This document shows, piece by piece, positions 23,129 to 31,199 of a stretch of 31,294 nucleotides of DNA. Origin of the DNA: CAYYWV01 sp964531525. GTDB lineage: Bacteria; Pseudomonadota; Alphaproteobacteria; JAAXGF01. The DNA is taken from NCBI GenBank assembly GCA_964531525.1, contig CAZHDF010000020.1, positions 1-31,294 on the forward strand, in the 5' to 3' direction. Position 1 is the first letter of the stretch. Every line of letters begins with the position of its first letter. Below the pieces are notes generated by a model, which saw only the letters and a list, made by a program, of their open reading frames with translations, searched no databases and had not been told where the DNA came from. A program made the translations under genes and the position numbers.

Positions 23129-23881
23129 CTACGGCATGACGCTGCCGCCGTTCGGGCCGAGACATTGTCCGGTCATGAAGCTCGCCCCGGGGCCGGCGAG
23201 GAAAAGCGCGACCGCCGCCACCTCCTCGGGTCGCCCGAAGCGTGCGAGAGGGATGTTCCTTTCCCGCTCGATCCATTCCGCGCTCATGGTGCCGGGGCTC
23301 AGCATGTCGGTCTCGATCGGCCCCGGCGCGATGGCGTTGACCAGGATGGCGGGCGCGAACTCCCTCGCCCAGGAACGGGTCAGCGCCAGGATCGCGCCCT
23401 TCGAGGCGCTATAGGCCGAGTAGCTCTCCCGCCCCAGATAGCCGAGATCCGAGGCGATGTTGATGACGCGCGGCAGATCGTCGCGGCCGAGCATCGCCTC
23501 GATCCCGCGCCGTCCGACGAGGAAGGTCCCCCGCAGATTGGTTGCGATGACCCGATCGAACTCCGCGGCGGTCATCTCGATCAATCCCTTCTCGAGGAGA
23601 ATTCCGGCGTTGTTGACCAGAATGTCGATGCGCCCGAGCCCGGCCGAGATCGCGTCGAACATCCGATCAACCGCCGCCTCGTCGCCGACGTCCGCCTCGA
23701 CGGCAAGGGCTTCGCCGCCGAAGTCCGCGATCTCCCGCGCGACCTCGGCCGCGCGCGCCGCGTCGTCCAGATGATTGATCGCGACCCGGGCGCCCGCGCG
23801 GGCGAAGGCGATCGCGATCGCGCGCCCGATGCCCCGCGAGGCCCCGGTCACGAGCGCGCGGCGTCCCGCGAGGTCCGTCAT
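23129..23881 (-). CDS. SDR family NAD(P)-dependent oxidoreductase
   Basis: 250 residues, a classical short-chain dehydrogenase: TGASRGIG (12-19) for the dinucleotide, NNAG (90-93), and the catalytic set Ser144, Tyr157, Lys161 in IASDLGYLGRESYSAYSASK. The end GGSVMP and the PGPIETDM loop resemble FabG-like 3-oxoacyl reductases. NADP preference is not clear because the residue after the second strand is Asn-His-Leu-Asp. It starts 4 bp after the stop of the ABC ATPase gene and belongs to that transcript, so it probably acts on a compound taken up by the transporter or on a breakdown product. After its stop a short CCGCG/CGCGG hairpin is seen, without a T-run. Confidence 0.9.
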   Translation of the reverse strand: MTDLAGRRALVTGASRGIGRAIAIAFARAGARVAINHLDDAARAAEVAREIADFGGEALAVEADVGDEAAVDRMFDAISAGLGRIDILVNNAGILLEKGLIEMTAAEFDRVIATNLRGTFLVGRRGIEAMLGRDDLPRVINIASDLGYLGRESYSAYSASKGAILALTRSWAREFAPAILVNAIAPGPIETDMLSPGTMSAEWIERERNIPLARFGRPEEVAAVALFLAGPGASFMTGQCLGPNGGSVMP

Positions 23882-23885
23882 CGCC

Positions 23886-24695
23886 TCACTCCCCCTCGAC
23901 CACGGTTTCGCCGCGCTCCGCCTGGTCGCGAAGGATCGCGAGGAGCATCTTGCGGAGATCGAAGAACGCCTTGCTGTCGCGCGCCTCGAGGGTCTTCTCC
24001 CCCGGAAGGTATTCGGCGACCGGAATGTCCCGGATCACGCGGGCGGGGCGGGCCGAGAAAACGATGATGCGATCGGCGAGAAAGACCGCCTCGTCGACGT
24101 CGTGGGTCACGAAGATGACCGTCTTGCGCTCGACGCGGCGAATGTCGAGGAGCTGCACCTGAAGGCGCTCGCGGGTCTGGGCGTCGAGCGCGCCGAAGGG
24201 CTCGTCCATCAGAAGAATGTCCGGGTTGGCGGCCAGCGTTCGCGCGATCGCCACGCGCTGACGCATGCCCCCCGAAATCCGGTTGATGTAGAAATCGGCG
24301 AAGCTGGTCAACCCCACCAGATCGAGATAATGGCGGGCGATCTCGTCCTTCTCGCGAGCATTTATATCGTCGCGATATTTGAGCCCGAAGCGAATGTTGT
24401 GAAAGACGGTCAGCCAGGGAAACGACGAATAGGACTGGAAAACCATGCCCTTCTTGCGGCTCGGGCCGGTCACCCGCTCGCCCTCGAGCACGATCTCGCC
24501 CGCGCTCGGCTCGTCGAGGCCGCCAACCATGCGCATGAGCGTGGTCTTGCCGCAGCCCGAGGGACCGAGAAAAACGACGAAGTCCCCCTCGTCCACCGTC
24601 AGCGAGACGTCGTCGATGACGTCGGTCGCGCCGGCGCCCGACCAGAAGGTCTTGCTGACGTGGCTGATTTCGAGAAACGCCTTCTCCGCGCTCAT
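23886..24695 (-). CDS. ABC transporter ATP-binding protein (TauB/SsuB type)
   Basis: 269 residues. Walker A GPSGCGKTT (~44-52), Q-loop MVFQSYSSFPWLTV, signature ISGGMRQRVAIART, Walker B ILLMDEPFGALD and H-loop VIFVTHDVDEA are all intact. The FPWLTV after the Q-loop and the spacing are typical of the nitrate/sulfonate/taurine/pyrimidine-precursor importers. It drives uptake with the permease encoded 7 bp upstream and the binding protein before that. The C-terminal ~35 residues (DLRKMLLAILRDQAERGE) extend beyond the motor as in other members. Confidence 0.95.
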   Translation of the reverse strand: MSAEKAFLEISHVSKTFWSGAGATDVIDDVSLTVDEGDFVVFLGPSGCGKTTLMRMVGGLDEPSAGEIVLEGERVTGPSRKKGMVFQSYSSFPWLTVFHNIRFGLKYRDDINAREKDEIARHYLDLVGLTSFADFYINRISGGMRQRVAIARTLAANPDILLMDEPFGALDAQTRERLQVQLLDIRRVERKTVIFVTHDVDEAVFLADRIIVFSARPARVIRDIPVAEYLPGEKTLEARDSKAFFDLRKMLLAILRDQAERGETVVEGE

Positions 24696-24702
24696 GGCCG
24701 CC

Positions 24703-25527
24703 TCACCCGAGATACGGGAACATGCGCCGGTGCAACCAGCGGATCGCCTGATCGGTGGCGAGGCCGATCACCCCGATGGCGAGGATGCCGGCGAACACCT
24801 CGGGCGTCTTGACGTAGCGCTTGGCCGCCCAGATCACGTAGCCAATGCCGGAATTGGCGGCGACGATCTCGGCGATGATGAGATAGGTCCAGCACCAGCC
24901 GAGCGTGATCCGAAGATTGTCCACCATGTTGGGCATCATCGCCGACAACAGGATGTCGCGCATGAGCTGGGAATCCCGGGCGCCGAGCGTGCGGCCGGTT
25001 TCGATATATTCGTGCGGCACGCGCCGCGCGTCGTCGGCGATCAGCAAAATGAGCTGAAAGAAGGTCCCCATCCAAAGAAGCGTGATCTTCGACAACTCGC
25101 CGATGCCGAGCCAGATGAGCGTCAGGGGGACCAGCGCGGGCACCGGCAGGTAACGGATGAAATCGATGATCGGCTCGGTCATGGCGCCGACGATCCGATA
25201 CGAGCTCATGAGAATGCCGAGCGGAATCGCCATCACGGCCGCGATGACGAAGGCCGCCCAGACGCGATAGATGCTGATGCCGACGTCGTTGATGAAGCCG
25301 CCGACCGCGAAAAGTCGCCACAAGGCCTCGACCACGGCGAAGGGCGACGGCAGGAACAGCGGCGCGATGAGCCCCGTCTCGGTGACCAGGGTCCAGAGCG
25401 CGAGGACCGAGATAAAGGCGCCGACCGCGACCGTGAACTCGATATCGGGACGCGTTTCGGCGCGGAACCGGAAAAGAGCCCGCCACGGCCGGCGTCGTGG
25501 CGGTTGTTTCGACGTGGGATTTTTCAT
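24703..25527 (-). CDS. ABC transporter permease (TauC/SsuC type)
   Basis: 274 residues, starting MKNPTSKQPPRRR with a basic cytosolic lead, then six membrane helices. The first is at ~33-52. The loop LPSPFAVVEALWRLF and the helix IYRVWAAFVIAAVMAIPLGILM are characteristic of the family, and the EAA-like coupling helix is HEYIETGRTLGARDSQLMRDILLSAMMP (in parts). It forms the channel with the preceding binding protein and following ATPase. 114 bp separate it from the binding-protein gene, where I see no hairpin of note and no second promoter. Confidence 0.95.
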   Translation of the reverse strand: MKNPTSKQPPRRRPWRALFRFRAETRPDIEFTVAVGAFISVLALWTLVTETGLIAPLFLPSPFAVVEALWRLFAVGGFINDVGISIYRVWAAFVIAAVMAIPLGILMSSYRIVGAMTEPIIDFIRYLPVPALVPLTLIWLGIGELSKITLLWMGTFFQLILLIADDARRVPHEYIETGRTLGARDSQLMRDILLSAMMPNMVDNLRITLGWCWTYLIIAEIVAANSGIGYVIWAAKRYVKTPEVFAGILAIGVIGLATDQAIRWLHRRMFPYLG

Positions 25528-25641
25528 GCTCGACCGTTACCGTCTTGGACTGACCTGGAGCATCATCCGCGACAAGATGCCCGCGCGTCCAGAACGGGTC
25601 CGCCGGCGCGGTCGCGCGGCGAGCGTTGCGGACTTTCGCTT

Positions 25642-26664
25642 CTAGTACCGGTTTCGCGTTTTCCAGACTTCGGTGATGGGGCCGTTGTCGATCTGCCGCG
25701 CGGCGTCGAGCGGCGCGTCGGCGGCGTTGTTCTCGATATTGAGCTCCATGACCTCGGCGAAGATCTTGTGCAGCTTGCCCGGCTTGCCGTCCGTGCCCAT
25801 GAGGGCGACCGATTCATCGAGCGTGTAATAGCGAATGCCCTGCAAGACCTCCTTGAACTCGGCCGGCGAAAGGTCGAAGCGCTTCGCCATGATCGGGATC
25901 GCCTTGTCGGGATTCTTCTTGAAGTAATCGATCGCCTTGTAGATCCCACGCAAGAGCTTGACGTACTTCTCGGGCTGGGACTTGAGGTTGTCGGTCCGGG
26001 CGATGATCGCGTCCGTGATCAGGTTCGGGTAATCCTTCGACGAGACGATGATATAGGCGCCCCGGTCCTTGTGGGATTCCACCGTCTTGGTCAGCACCGG
26101 CTCATAGGCCCCGACCGCCATCACGCTCGGGTCGGAGAAGACGCCGATCGCATCGGACGAGGCAATGTCGGTCAGGTTTACCTGGTCGATCGAAAGCCCG
26201 CACTGTTTCTTGAGCGCCATCTGGATAATCAGCGTCGAGGGCAGATTCGGCTCCGAGGCGACGGTCTTTCCCTTGAGATCGCAGACCGATTTGATCGAGC
26301 CGTCGACCACGACCCCGTCGCCGCCGTCCGAGACGTCGATCGTGCCGATGATGATGCCCTGGGTTTCCGCCGTCCGCGGGCGCCCCTGATACTCGCCGAC
26401 GCTGCGGAAATAGCAGTCGATATCGCCCCGCGCCATGGCCGCCAGCGCGTTGCTGCGGTCGTCGTCGATGATCTCGTTGACGGTCAGGCCCTGCTCCTTG
26501 AAGTAGCCGAGCTCGTTGGCGAGGTGCAGCGGCGCGAAGCCGACCCAGAACGGGTAGGCGCAGTCGAGCTGGTTCGGCCCCCCGGCCCGAGCCGGCGTCG
26601 GCTGGGCCGCGATAACCATCAACCCGACGGCCGCCCCGAGAATTGTCATGAAAATCTTCCGCAT
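25642..26664 (-). CDS. ABC transporter substrate-binding protein (NMT1/TauA-like)
   Basis: 340 residues from ATG 26664, with GGGAGT 8 bp upstream and a signal peptide (RKIFMTILGAAVGLMVIAAQ) cut near ARA-GG. A start at 26691, overlapping the creatininase stop (ATGA), would add 9 residues and is also possible. The fold is the NMT1/THI5-like periplasmic binding protein: WVGFAPLHLANELGYFKEQGL, ALAAMARGDIDCYF, CDLKGKTVASEPNLPSTLI (in parts), VGAYEPVLTK and YPNLITDAIIAR. Several Cys (in LDCAYP, DIDCYF, SVCDLK, KKQCGL) suggest disulfides. The ligand is unknown; the operon points to a guanidino compound such as creatinine. It follows the creatininase gene directly. Confidence 0.92.
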   Translation of the reverse strand: MRKIFMTILGAAVGLMVIAAQPTPARAGGPNQLDCAYPFWVGFAPLHLANELGYFKEQGLTVNEIIDDDRSNALAAMARGDIDCYFRSVGEYQGRPRTAETQGIIIGTIDVSDGGDGVVVDGSIKSVCDLKGKTVASEPNLPSTLIIQMALKKQCGLSIDQVNLTDIASSDAIGVFSDPSVMAVGAYEPVLTKTVESHKDRGAYIIVSSKDYPNLITDAIIARTDNLKSQPEKYVKLLRGIYKAIDYFKKNPDKAIPIMAKRFDLSPAEFKEVLQGIRYYTLDESVALMGTDGKPGKLHKIFAEVMELNIENNAADAPLDAARQIDNGPITEVWKTRNRY

Positions 26665-26687
26665 GATGCTACTCCCTGGTTTCGTCG

Positions 26688-27488
26688 TCATGCGCGACCC
26701 GCGCTCTTGCTCGGCGCTTCGGGCGCGGTGGAGAATTCCTTGCGCGTCGCCTCGGCGATCGCGGCGACGTAATGGTCGAAAAGCACGCGCCCCTTCTCCG
26801 CGCTCGCGTCGCGCGCCGAGGTCAGCGCGCCCGATGCCGGCACCCAGTCGCGCGCCGCGGGATAGAGGTCGTAGGGCGGAAAGTCCGCCGGCGGGTGATG
26901 GGGGATTAGATCGCGGCGCACCTTCTCGGGATGAAGATGCAGCATCAGCGAGGTTTCCATCACCGCCGCGTGCTCGAGCTCGATCCCGACATAGCCGTCG
27001 GGAAACACCGTCTCGATGACCTCGGGCGTGCAGAAGTCCCAGTATTCGAGTCGCATGGCCTTGAAGGGCGTGTCGCCGAGCGCGCGCACCGCCCGATCGA
27101 GCCCCTCGCTCACCGGCCATTGGTTCTCGTAATGGCCGACGATGGCGCAGAGTTTGGCGATCCCGTGGCGGGCGAGCTCGTGGACGAGATCGCTCACCAA
27201 CCGCGAAAGCGTTTCGCCGGAAAGGTTGAGGGTGCCGGGAAAATACGGCCCGCCGCCCGACTTGGGCATCGAGGTATAGCCGTAGGCGAGCGCCGGCAGA
27301 ACCAGCCCGTCGACGCGCCGCGCCGCGCCCTCGGCGATCGCCGAGGGGATCAACACGTCGACGTCGAAGGGAAGATGGGGACCGTGCTGCTCGAACGCGC
27401 CGCAGGGCAGAAAGACGATCGGATCGCGTTTTGCCCGCTCGGCGAACTCGGGCCAAGCGAGATCGGCCATGCGAACGCCGTCGGTCAT
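26688..27488 (-). CDS. crnA: Creatininase (creatinine amidohydrolase) family protein
   Basis: 266 residues from ATG 27488, overlapping the stop of the ureohydrolase gene (ATGA). The metal site is readable: PCGAFEQHGPHLP (Glu and His ligands), FDVDVLIP (Asp), GHYENQ (His and Glu) and a Glu in IELEHAAVMETS. GHYEN rather than GHGGN, together with YGYTSMPKSGGGPYFPGT, YWDF and HPPADFPPYD, matches the biochemically known Pseudomonas creatininase and not the MftE/FAPy-hydrolase branch. It would interconvert creatinine and creatine in the cytosol. It lies between an agmatinase-type enzyme and a dedicated uptake system. The exact substrate is unproved. Confidence 0.85.
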   Translation of the reverse strand: MTDGVRMADLAWPEFAERAKRDPIVFLPCGAFEQHGPHLPFDVDVLIPSAIAEGAARRVDGLVLPALAYGYTSMPKSGGGPYFPGTLNLSGETLSRLVSDLVHELARHGIAKLCAIVGHYENQWPVSEGLDRAVRALGDTPFKAMRLEYWDFCTPEVIETVFPDGYVGIELEHAAVMETSLMLHLHPEKVRRDLIPHHPPADFPPYDLYPAARDWVPASGALTSARDASAEKGRVLFDHYVAAIAEATRKEFSTAPEAPSKSAGRA

Positions 27489-28471
27489 TTGTCCGTCCTT
27501 CTCGCCGCGACCGCTTCGGCGAGGAGGCAAAGGATCTCGTACATCAAGGTAGCGGCGACCAGCGCGGTGTTGCCGCTCGGGTCGAACGGCGGCGCGACCT
27601 CGACCACGTCGCCGCCGACGAGATCGAGCCCCCGCAAGCCCCGCAGCAACGCCAGCGCCTCGACCGTCGTCAGCCCGCCGATCTCGGGCGTGCCCGTGCC
27701 GGGAGCGTAGACCGGGTCGAGCCCGTCGACATCGAAGGAGATATAGCTCGGCCCGGCGCCGACCACGCGGCGCGCCTCGGCGATGGCCGCCTCGACCCCC
27801 ATGGCGGTGAACTCCTCCATGAAGATCACCCGCATCCCCGCGTCGCGTGAGAAGCGCCATCCCTCCTCCGAGTTCTGGGCGCCGCGAATGCCGATCTGAA
27901 CCGTGTGCGCGGGATCGAGAAGCCCGTCCTCGACCGCCCGGCGGAAGGGCGCGCCATGGGTGAACTTCGATCCCAGGAACTCGTCCCAAGTATCCGTATG
28001 GGCGTCGATATGGATCATGCCGACGGGGCGTTCGGCGGCGATCGCCTGGAAGATCGGATAGGTGATCGAATGGTCGCCGCCCGCCGACAACGGGATCGCG
28101 CCCGCCGCGTGAACCTTGCGGTAGAAGGCCGCGATGTCGCCGAGGCTCTCTTCGAGCGCGAAGCCGTGGGCGAAGGGAACGTCGCCGAGATCGCCCACCC
28201 GGCAAAGCACGTGAGGGTCGATGCGCGTGACATGGTGGACCCTGCGCATCAGGGTCGACATGTTGCGGATTTCTCGCGGCCCGTGACGCGCCCCGGCCCG
28301 GTTCGTGACCCCGCCGTCGAAGGGGACGCCGATCAATGCGATGTCGACGGCCGACGGGTCGCGAACCAGGGGGGCACGCATGAAGGTCGCGATGTCCATG
28401 TAGCGCGGCGCCAGCATCGGATCGTCGGCGTCGCCTTCGACCCTTGCCGGGCGTCGCGGCTCATCCAGCAT
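27485..28471 (-). CDS. Agmatinase-family ureohydrolase (guanidino compound to urea)
   Basis: 328 residues from ATG 28471, preceded by GGGAGGGAGG; an ATG 10 codons earlier (28501) has no such site. The two-manganese site is complete: GGDHSITYP, DAHTDT and FDVDGLDPVYAPGTGTPE. The N-terminal GVPFDGGVTNRAGARHGPREIR is typical of agmatinase-type enzymes. The family splits a guanidino group to urea plus an amine. The usual agmatine partners (speA, aguB) are absent. With a creatininase directly downstream, the substrate may be creatine, guanidinobutyrate or a similar acid rather than agmatine. It is the first gene of an operon running to at least the SDR. GdmH-like guanidine hydrolases belong to the same family and cannot be excluded. 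Confidence 0.88.
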   Translation of the reverse strand: MLDEPRRPARVEGDADDPMLAPRYMDIATFMRAPLVRDPSAVDIALIGVPFDGGVTNRAGARHGPREIRNMSTLMRRVHHVTRIDPHVLCRVGDLGDVPFAHGFALEESLGDIAAFYRKVHAAGAIPLSAGGDHSITYPIFQAIAAERPVGMIHIDAHTDTWDEFLGSKFTHGAPFRRAVEDGLLDPAHTVQIGIRGAQNSEEGWRFSRDAGMRVIFMEEFTAMGVEAAIAEARRVVGAGPSYISFDVDGLDPVYAPGTGTPEIGGLTTVEALALLRGLRGLDLVGGDVVEVAPPFDPSGNTALVAATLMYEILCLLAEAVAARRTDK

Positions 28472-28536
28472 CGTCGAGCCTCCCTCCCCGTGCGAGACCA
28501 TGGTCGCAGGTTTTTCATGTCGATAAATATGCTTAT

Positions 28537-28576
28537 TACGATCTAAACATCGACCAAGGTCGATGAATAGATCGTA
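28537..28576. promoter_or_regulatory. 40-bp imperfect palindrome upstream of the ureohydrolase operon
   Basis: The left arm 28537-28556 (TACGATCTAAACATCGACCA) and right arm 28557-28576 pair at 17 of 20 positions. The core CATCGACC-AA-GGTCGATG (28548-28565) and outer arms TACGATCTA/TAGATCGTA are perfect. A further copy of the GTCGATRAATA half lies at 28519-28529, exactly 40 bp from the one at 28559. It sits 4 bp after the ABC-F stop and ~66 bp before the ureohydrolase start, in AT-rich DNA. It may be an operator or the ABC-F transcript end; no T-run follows. Confidence 0.55.
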
Positions 28577-28579
28577 TCG

Positions 28580-30487
28580 CTAGGCCGGAGTTGCCTCTTC
28601 CAGCGCTTCCTGGACTTCGAGCCAGGCGGCTTCGGCGGCTTCGATCGCGCGCTCGGTCTCGGCGTTTTTCTTCATCAGGCGGGCGAGCGCCTCCTTGTCG
28701 CCGGCATAGGTGTCGGGCGCGGCGAGCCGGGCCTCGATCTCGCGCTTCTCGGCGGCGAGGCGGGCGAGCGCGCTCTCGGTCTCGCGCAGGCGGCGACGAA
28801 GCTGCGCCCGGTCGGCGCGCGCGGCGGCGGCGGCGCGGCGCAGTTCGCGGCGGTTGGGCTGGGCCTCCTTCGGGGACGCGTTGGGATCGTCCCGCTTGGC
28901 GTCGTCCCCCCCGGCGCCATTGCCCCGCTCGGCGAGGAGCATGCGGCGATAGTCGTCCATGTCGCCCGAATAGGCGCGCACGCCGCCGTCCGACACCAGC
29001 CATAGGCGGTCGGCGCAGGCCTCGACCAGATGGCGGTCGTGGGTGATGAGCACGATCGCGCCCTCGAAATCGTTGAGCGCCGCGATCAGCGCGTCGCGGG
29101 CGCCGATGTCGAGATGATTGGTCGGCTCGTCGAGGAGAATGAGCTGGGGATCGCCGCGCGCCATCATGGCGAGCACCAGCCGCGCCCGCTCGCCGCCCGA
29201 AAGCGACGCCGCCGCGACCTCGGCCTTGTCCTGGGTCAGCCCGAAGCCGCCGAGATAGGCGCGCACCCGGGACTCGCGCTCGCCGGGCATGAGGTCGGCC
29301 ATGTGCTGTTGCGCGGTGCGCGCCGGATCGAGCGCCTCGATCTGGTGTTGGGCGAAATAGCCGACGCGAAGCCCGCGCGCGCGGCCCATCCGCCCGGTCT
29401 CGGGGGCGAGCTCGCCGGCGATCAGCTTGACGAAGGTCGATTTGCCGTTGCCGTTGGCGCCCAGCAGCGCGATCCGGTCGTCGGCGTCGATCCGCAGGTC
29501 GAGCCCGCGCAGCACCGGCTTGCCCGGCGCGTAGCCGACCGCGACCCCGTCAAGCGTGACGATCGGCGAGGCGAGCGGCTTGGGCGCCGGAAAGCGGAAG
29601 CGGGTGGCCGCGTCGCTCTCGATCTCCTCGATCGGCGCGAGCCGGGCCAGCGCCTTGAGCCGGCTTTGCGCCTGGCGCGCCTTGGTCGCCTTGTAGCGGA
29701 AGCGGTCGACGAAGGCCTGCATGTGGCGGCGCGTCGCCTCCTGCTTGGCGCGCGCGGCTTCGGCATGGGCGCGGCGCTCGGCGCGGGCGCGCAGGAAGTC
29801 GTCGAACCCGCCTCGGTAGGCGACGAGCGCGCGGCCCTCGACGTGGAGGATGCGCTCGACCGCGCCGTTCAGCAGCGTGCGGTCGTGGCTGGCGACGATC
29901 AGCGTATGCGGGTAGCGCCTGAGATGGCTCTCGAGCCACAGGGTGCCTTCGAGGTCGAGATAGTTCGTGGGCTCGTCGAGGAGCAGAAGGTCGGGTTCGA
30001 CGAACAGGGTCGCGGCGAGCGCCACGCGCATCCGCCAGCCCCCCGAAAACGAAGACAGCGGCCGCGCCTGGGCCCGGGCGTCGAAGCCGAGGCCGGCCAG
30101 GATGCGCGCCGCGCGGGCGGGCGCCGCATGGGCGCCGATGTCGGCGAGCCGGGTATGCACGGCGGCGATCCGGTCGGGGCTTTCGGCGGTTTCGGCCTCG
30201 GCGAGCAGGGCGGCGCGCTCGCGGTCGGCGGCGAGCACGAAGTCGATCAGCGCCCCCTCGCCGCCCGGGGCCTCCTGGGAGACGCTCGCGACCCGCGCGC
30301 CCGGACGCACCGCGATTCGCCCGCCGTCGGCCTCGATCTCGCCCAGGATCAGCCGCAGCAGCGTCGATTTTCCGGTCCCGTTGGCGCCCACCAGGCCAAG
30401 CCGGTGGCCGGCCGCAACCGTGGCGTCGGCGTTCTCGAACAGAACCCGCCCGGCGATCCGGTAGGTGAGCTTCTCGATCCTCAGCAT
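28580..30487 (-). CDS. ABC-F family ATPase (Uup/YheS type)
   Basis: 635 residues, starting MLRIEKLTYRIAGR. Two ABC cassettes without membrane segments: Walker A GANGTGKST (34-42) and GANGNGKST (second half), signatures SFSGGWRMRVALA and SLSGGERARLVLA, Walker B LLLLDEPTNYLD and LILLDEPTNHLD. The ~80-residue linker between the cassettes (FLRARAERRAHAEAARAKQEA ... FVDRFRYKATKARQAQSR, in parts) is the P-site tRNA interaction motif of ABC-F proteins, which act on the ribosome. The C-terminal ~90 residues are a charged coiled coil (RRELRRAAAAARADRAQLRR) as in Uup/YheS. No strong SD precedes the start. It is divergent from ndk. Confidence 0.95.
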   Translation of the reverse strand: MLRIEKLTYRIAGRVLFENADATVAAGHRLGLVGANGTGKSTLLRLILGEIEADGGRIAVRPGARVASVSQEAPGGEGALIDFVLAADRERAALLAEAETAESPDRIAAVHTRLADIGAHAAPARAARILAGLGFDARAQARPLSSFSGGWRMRVALAATLFVEPDLLLLDEPTNYLDLEGTLWLESHLRRYPHTLIVASHDRTLLNGAVERILHVEGRALVAYRGGFDDFLRARAERRAHAEAARAKQEATRRHMQAFVDRFRYKATKARQAQSRLKALARLAPIEEIESDAATRFRFPAPKPLASPIVTLDGVAVGYAPGKPVLRGLDLRIDADDRIALLGANGNGKSTFVKLIAGELAPETGRMGRARGLRVGYFAQHQIEALDPARTAQQHMADLMPGERESRVRAYLGGFGLTQDKAEVAAASLSGGERARLVLAMMARGDPQLILLDEPTNHLDIGARDALIAALNDFEGAIVLITHDRHLVEACADRLWLVSDGGVRAYSGDMDDYRRMLLAERGNGAGGDDAKRDDPNASPKEAQPNRRELRRAAAAARADRAQLRRRLRETESALARLAAEKREIEARLAAPDTYAGDKEALARLMKKNAETERAIEAAEAAWLEVQEALEEATPA

Positions 30488-30586
30488 GGCGGGAGCGGTG
30501 ATAGCATGGCGGCGGCGTCCCGGGGAAGCCATCGGGAAAGCCGCCCGGCGCGAAACCCGCCCGAAGCGCGGCGCCACGCGGAGATG

Positions 30587-30615
30587 TTGCCGGGAACCGG
30601 CACAGGGGCTATAAC
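30587..30615 (+). promoter_or_regulatory. Sigma70-like promoter of ndk
   Basis: TTGCCG (30587-30592), 17-bp spacer, TATAAC (30610-30615). The start would fall near 30622, leaving a ~25-nt leader. It lies in the 159-bp region shared with the leftward ABC-F gene, for which I see no clear promoter. Confidence 0.6.
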
Positions 30616-30646
30616 GCGCCGTCCTCGAACAAGCTGGAACCGAATC

Positions 30647-31069
30647 ATGGCCATCGAACGCACGCTCTCGATCATCAAGCCCGACGCGACCCGACGTAAT
30701 CTGACCGGCAGGATCAACGCGCGCTTCGAGGAAGCGGGCCTGCGGATCGTCGCCCAGAAGCGCCTCAGGCTGACCCGGGAGCAGGCCGAGGCGTTCTACG
30801 CCGTCCATGCCGAGCGTTCGTTCTACGGCGATCTCTGCGGCTACATGACCTCGGGGCCGGTGGTCGCGCAGGTGCTCGAGGGCGAGAACGCGATCGCCAA
30901 GAACCGCGAGCTGATGGGCGCCACCAACCCGGCCAACGCCGACAAGGGGACGATTCGCGCCGATTTCGGCGAATCGGTCGAGGCCAACTCGGTGCATGGC
31001 TCGGACTCGCCCGAGACCGCGGCCTTCGAGATCGGCTTCTTCTTCAGCGGGATCGAAATCGTCGGCTAG
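30647..31069 (+). CDS. ndk: Nucleoside diphosphate kinase
   Basis: 140 residues, the standard length of a bacterial Ndk. MAIERTLSIIKPDA carries Lys11 of the nucleotide site; RSFYGDLCGYMTSGPV, AIAKNRELMGATNP, GTIRADFG and NSVHGSDS follow, with the phospho-accepting His117. It transfers the gamma-phosphate between nucleoside triphosphates and diphosphates in the cytosol. The start is fixed by the family N-terminus; GGAA lies ~10 bp upstream. It is transcribed from its own promoter and followed by strong palindromes that can end transcription. Confidence 0.98.
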   Translation: MAIERTLSIIKPDATRRNLTGRINARFEEAGLRIVAQKRLRLTREQAEAFYAVHAERSFYGDLCGYMTSGPVVAQVLEGENAIAKNRELMGATNPANADKGTIRADFGESVEANSVHGSDSPETAAFEIGFFFSGIEIVG

Positions 31070-31088
31070 AGTCTTTCAGGTTTTGACG

Positions 31089-31165
31089 GCACCGGCCCGC
31101 TCCACCGCCCAGCCACCCATATTCTACGATCCCGTGGGTGGCCGGGCGGGAGAGCGGGCCGGTGC
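31089..31165. repeat. Long hairpin (32-bp arms) downstream of ndk
   Basis: The arm 31089-31120 (beginning GCACCGGCCCGCTC) pairs with 31134-31165 (ending GAGCGGGCCGGTGC) with only 4 mismatches over 32 positions, around a 13-nt loop. It is too long and GC-rich for a simple terminator and resembles the stem of a dispersed palindromic intergenic element. Confidence 0.7.
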
Positions 31166-31167
31166 AA

Positions 31168-31199
31168 TTCCACTTAAGTGGAAAAGGCTCTAGAGCCTT
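31168..31199. terminator. Two abutting perfect 16-bp palindromes, the second terminator-like
   Basis: TTCCACTTAAGTGGAA (31168-31183) is followed without a gap by AAGGCTCTAGAGCCTT (31184-31199), then ATATTTCTT. The second, with its T-rich tail, can end the ndk transcript; the pair may also be part of the same repeat element as the long hairpin to the left. Confidence 0.5.
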
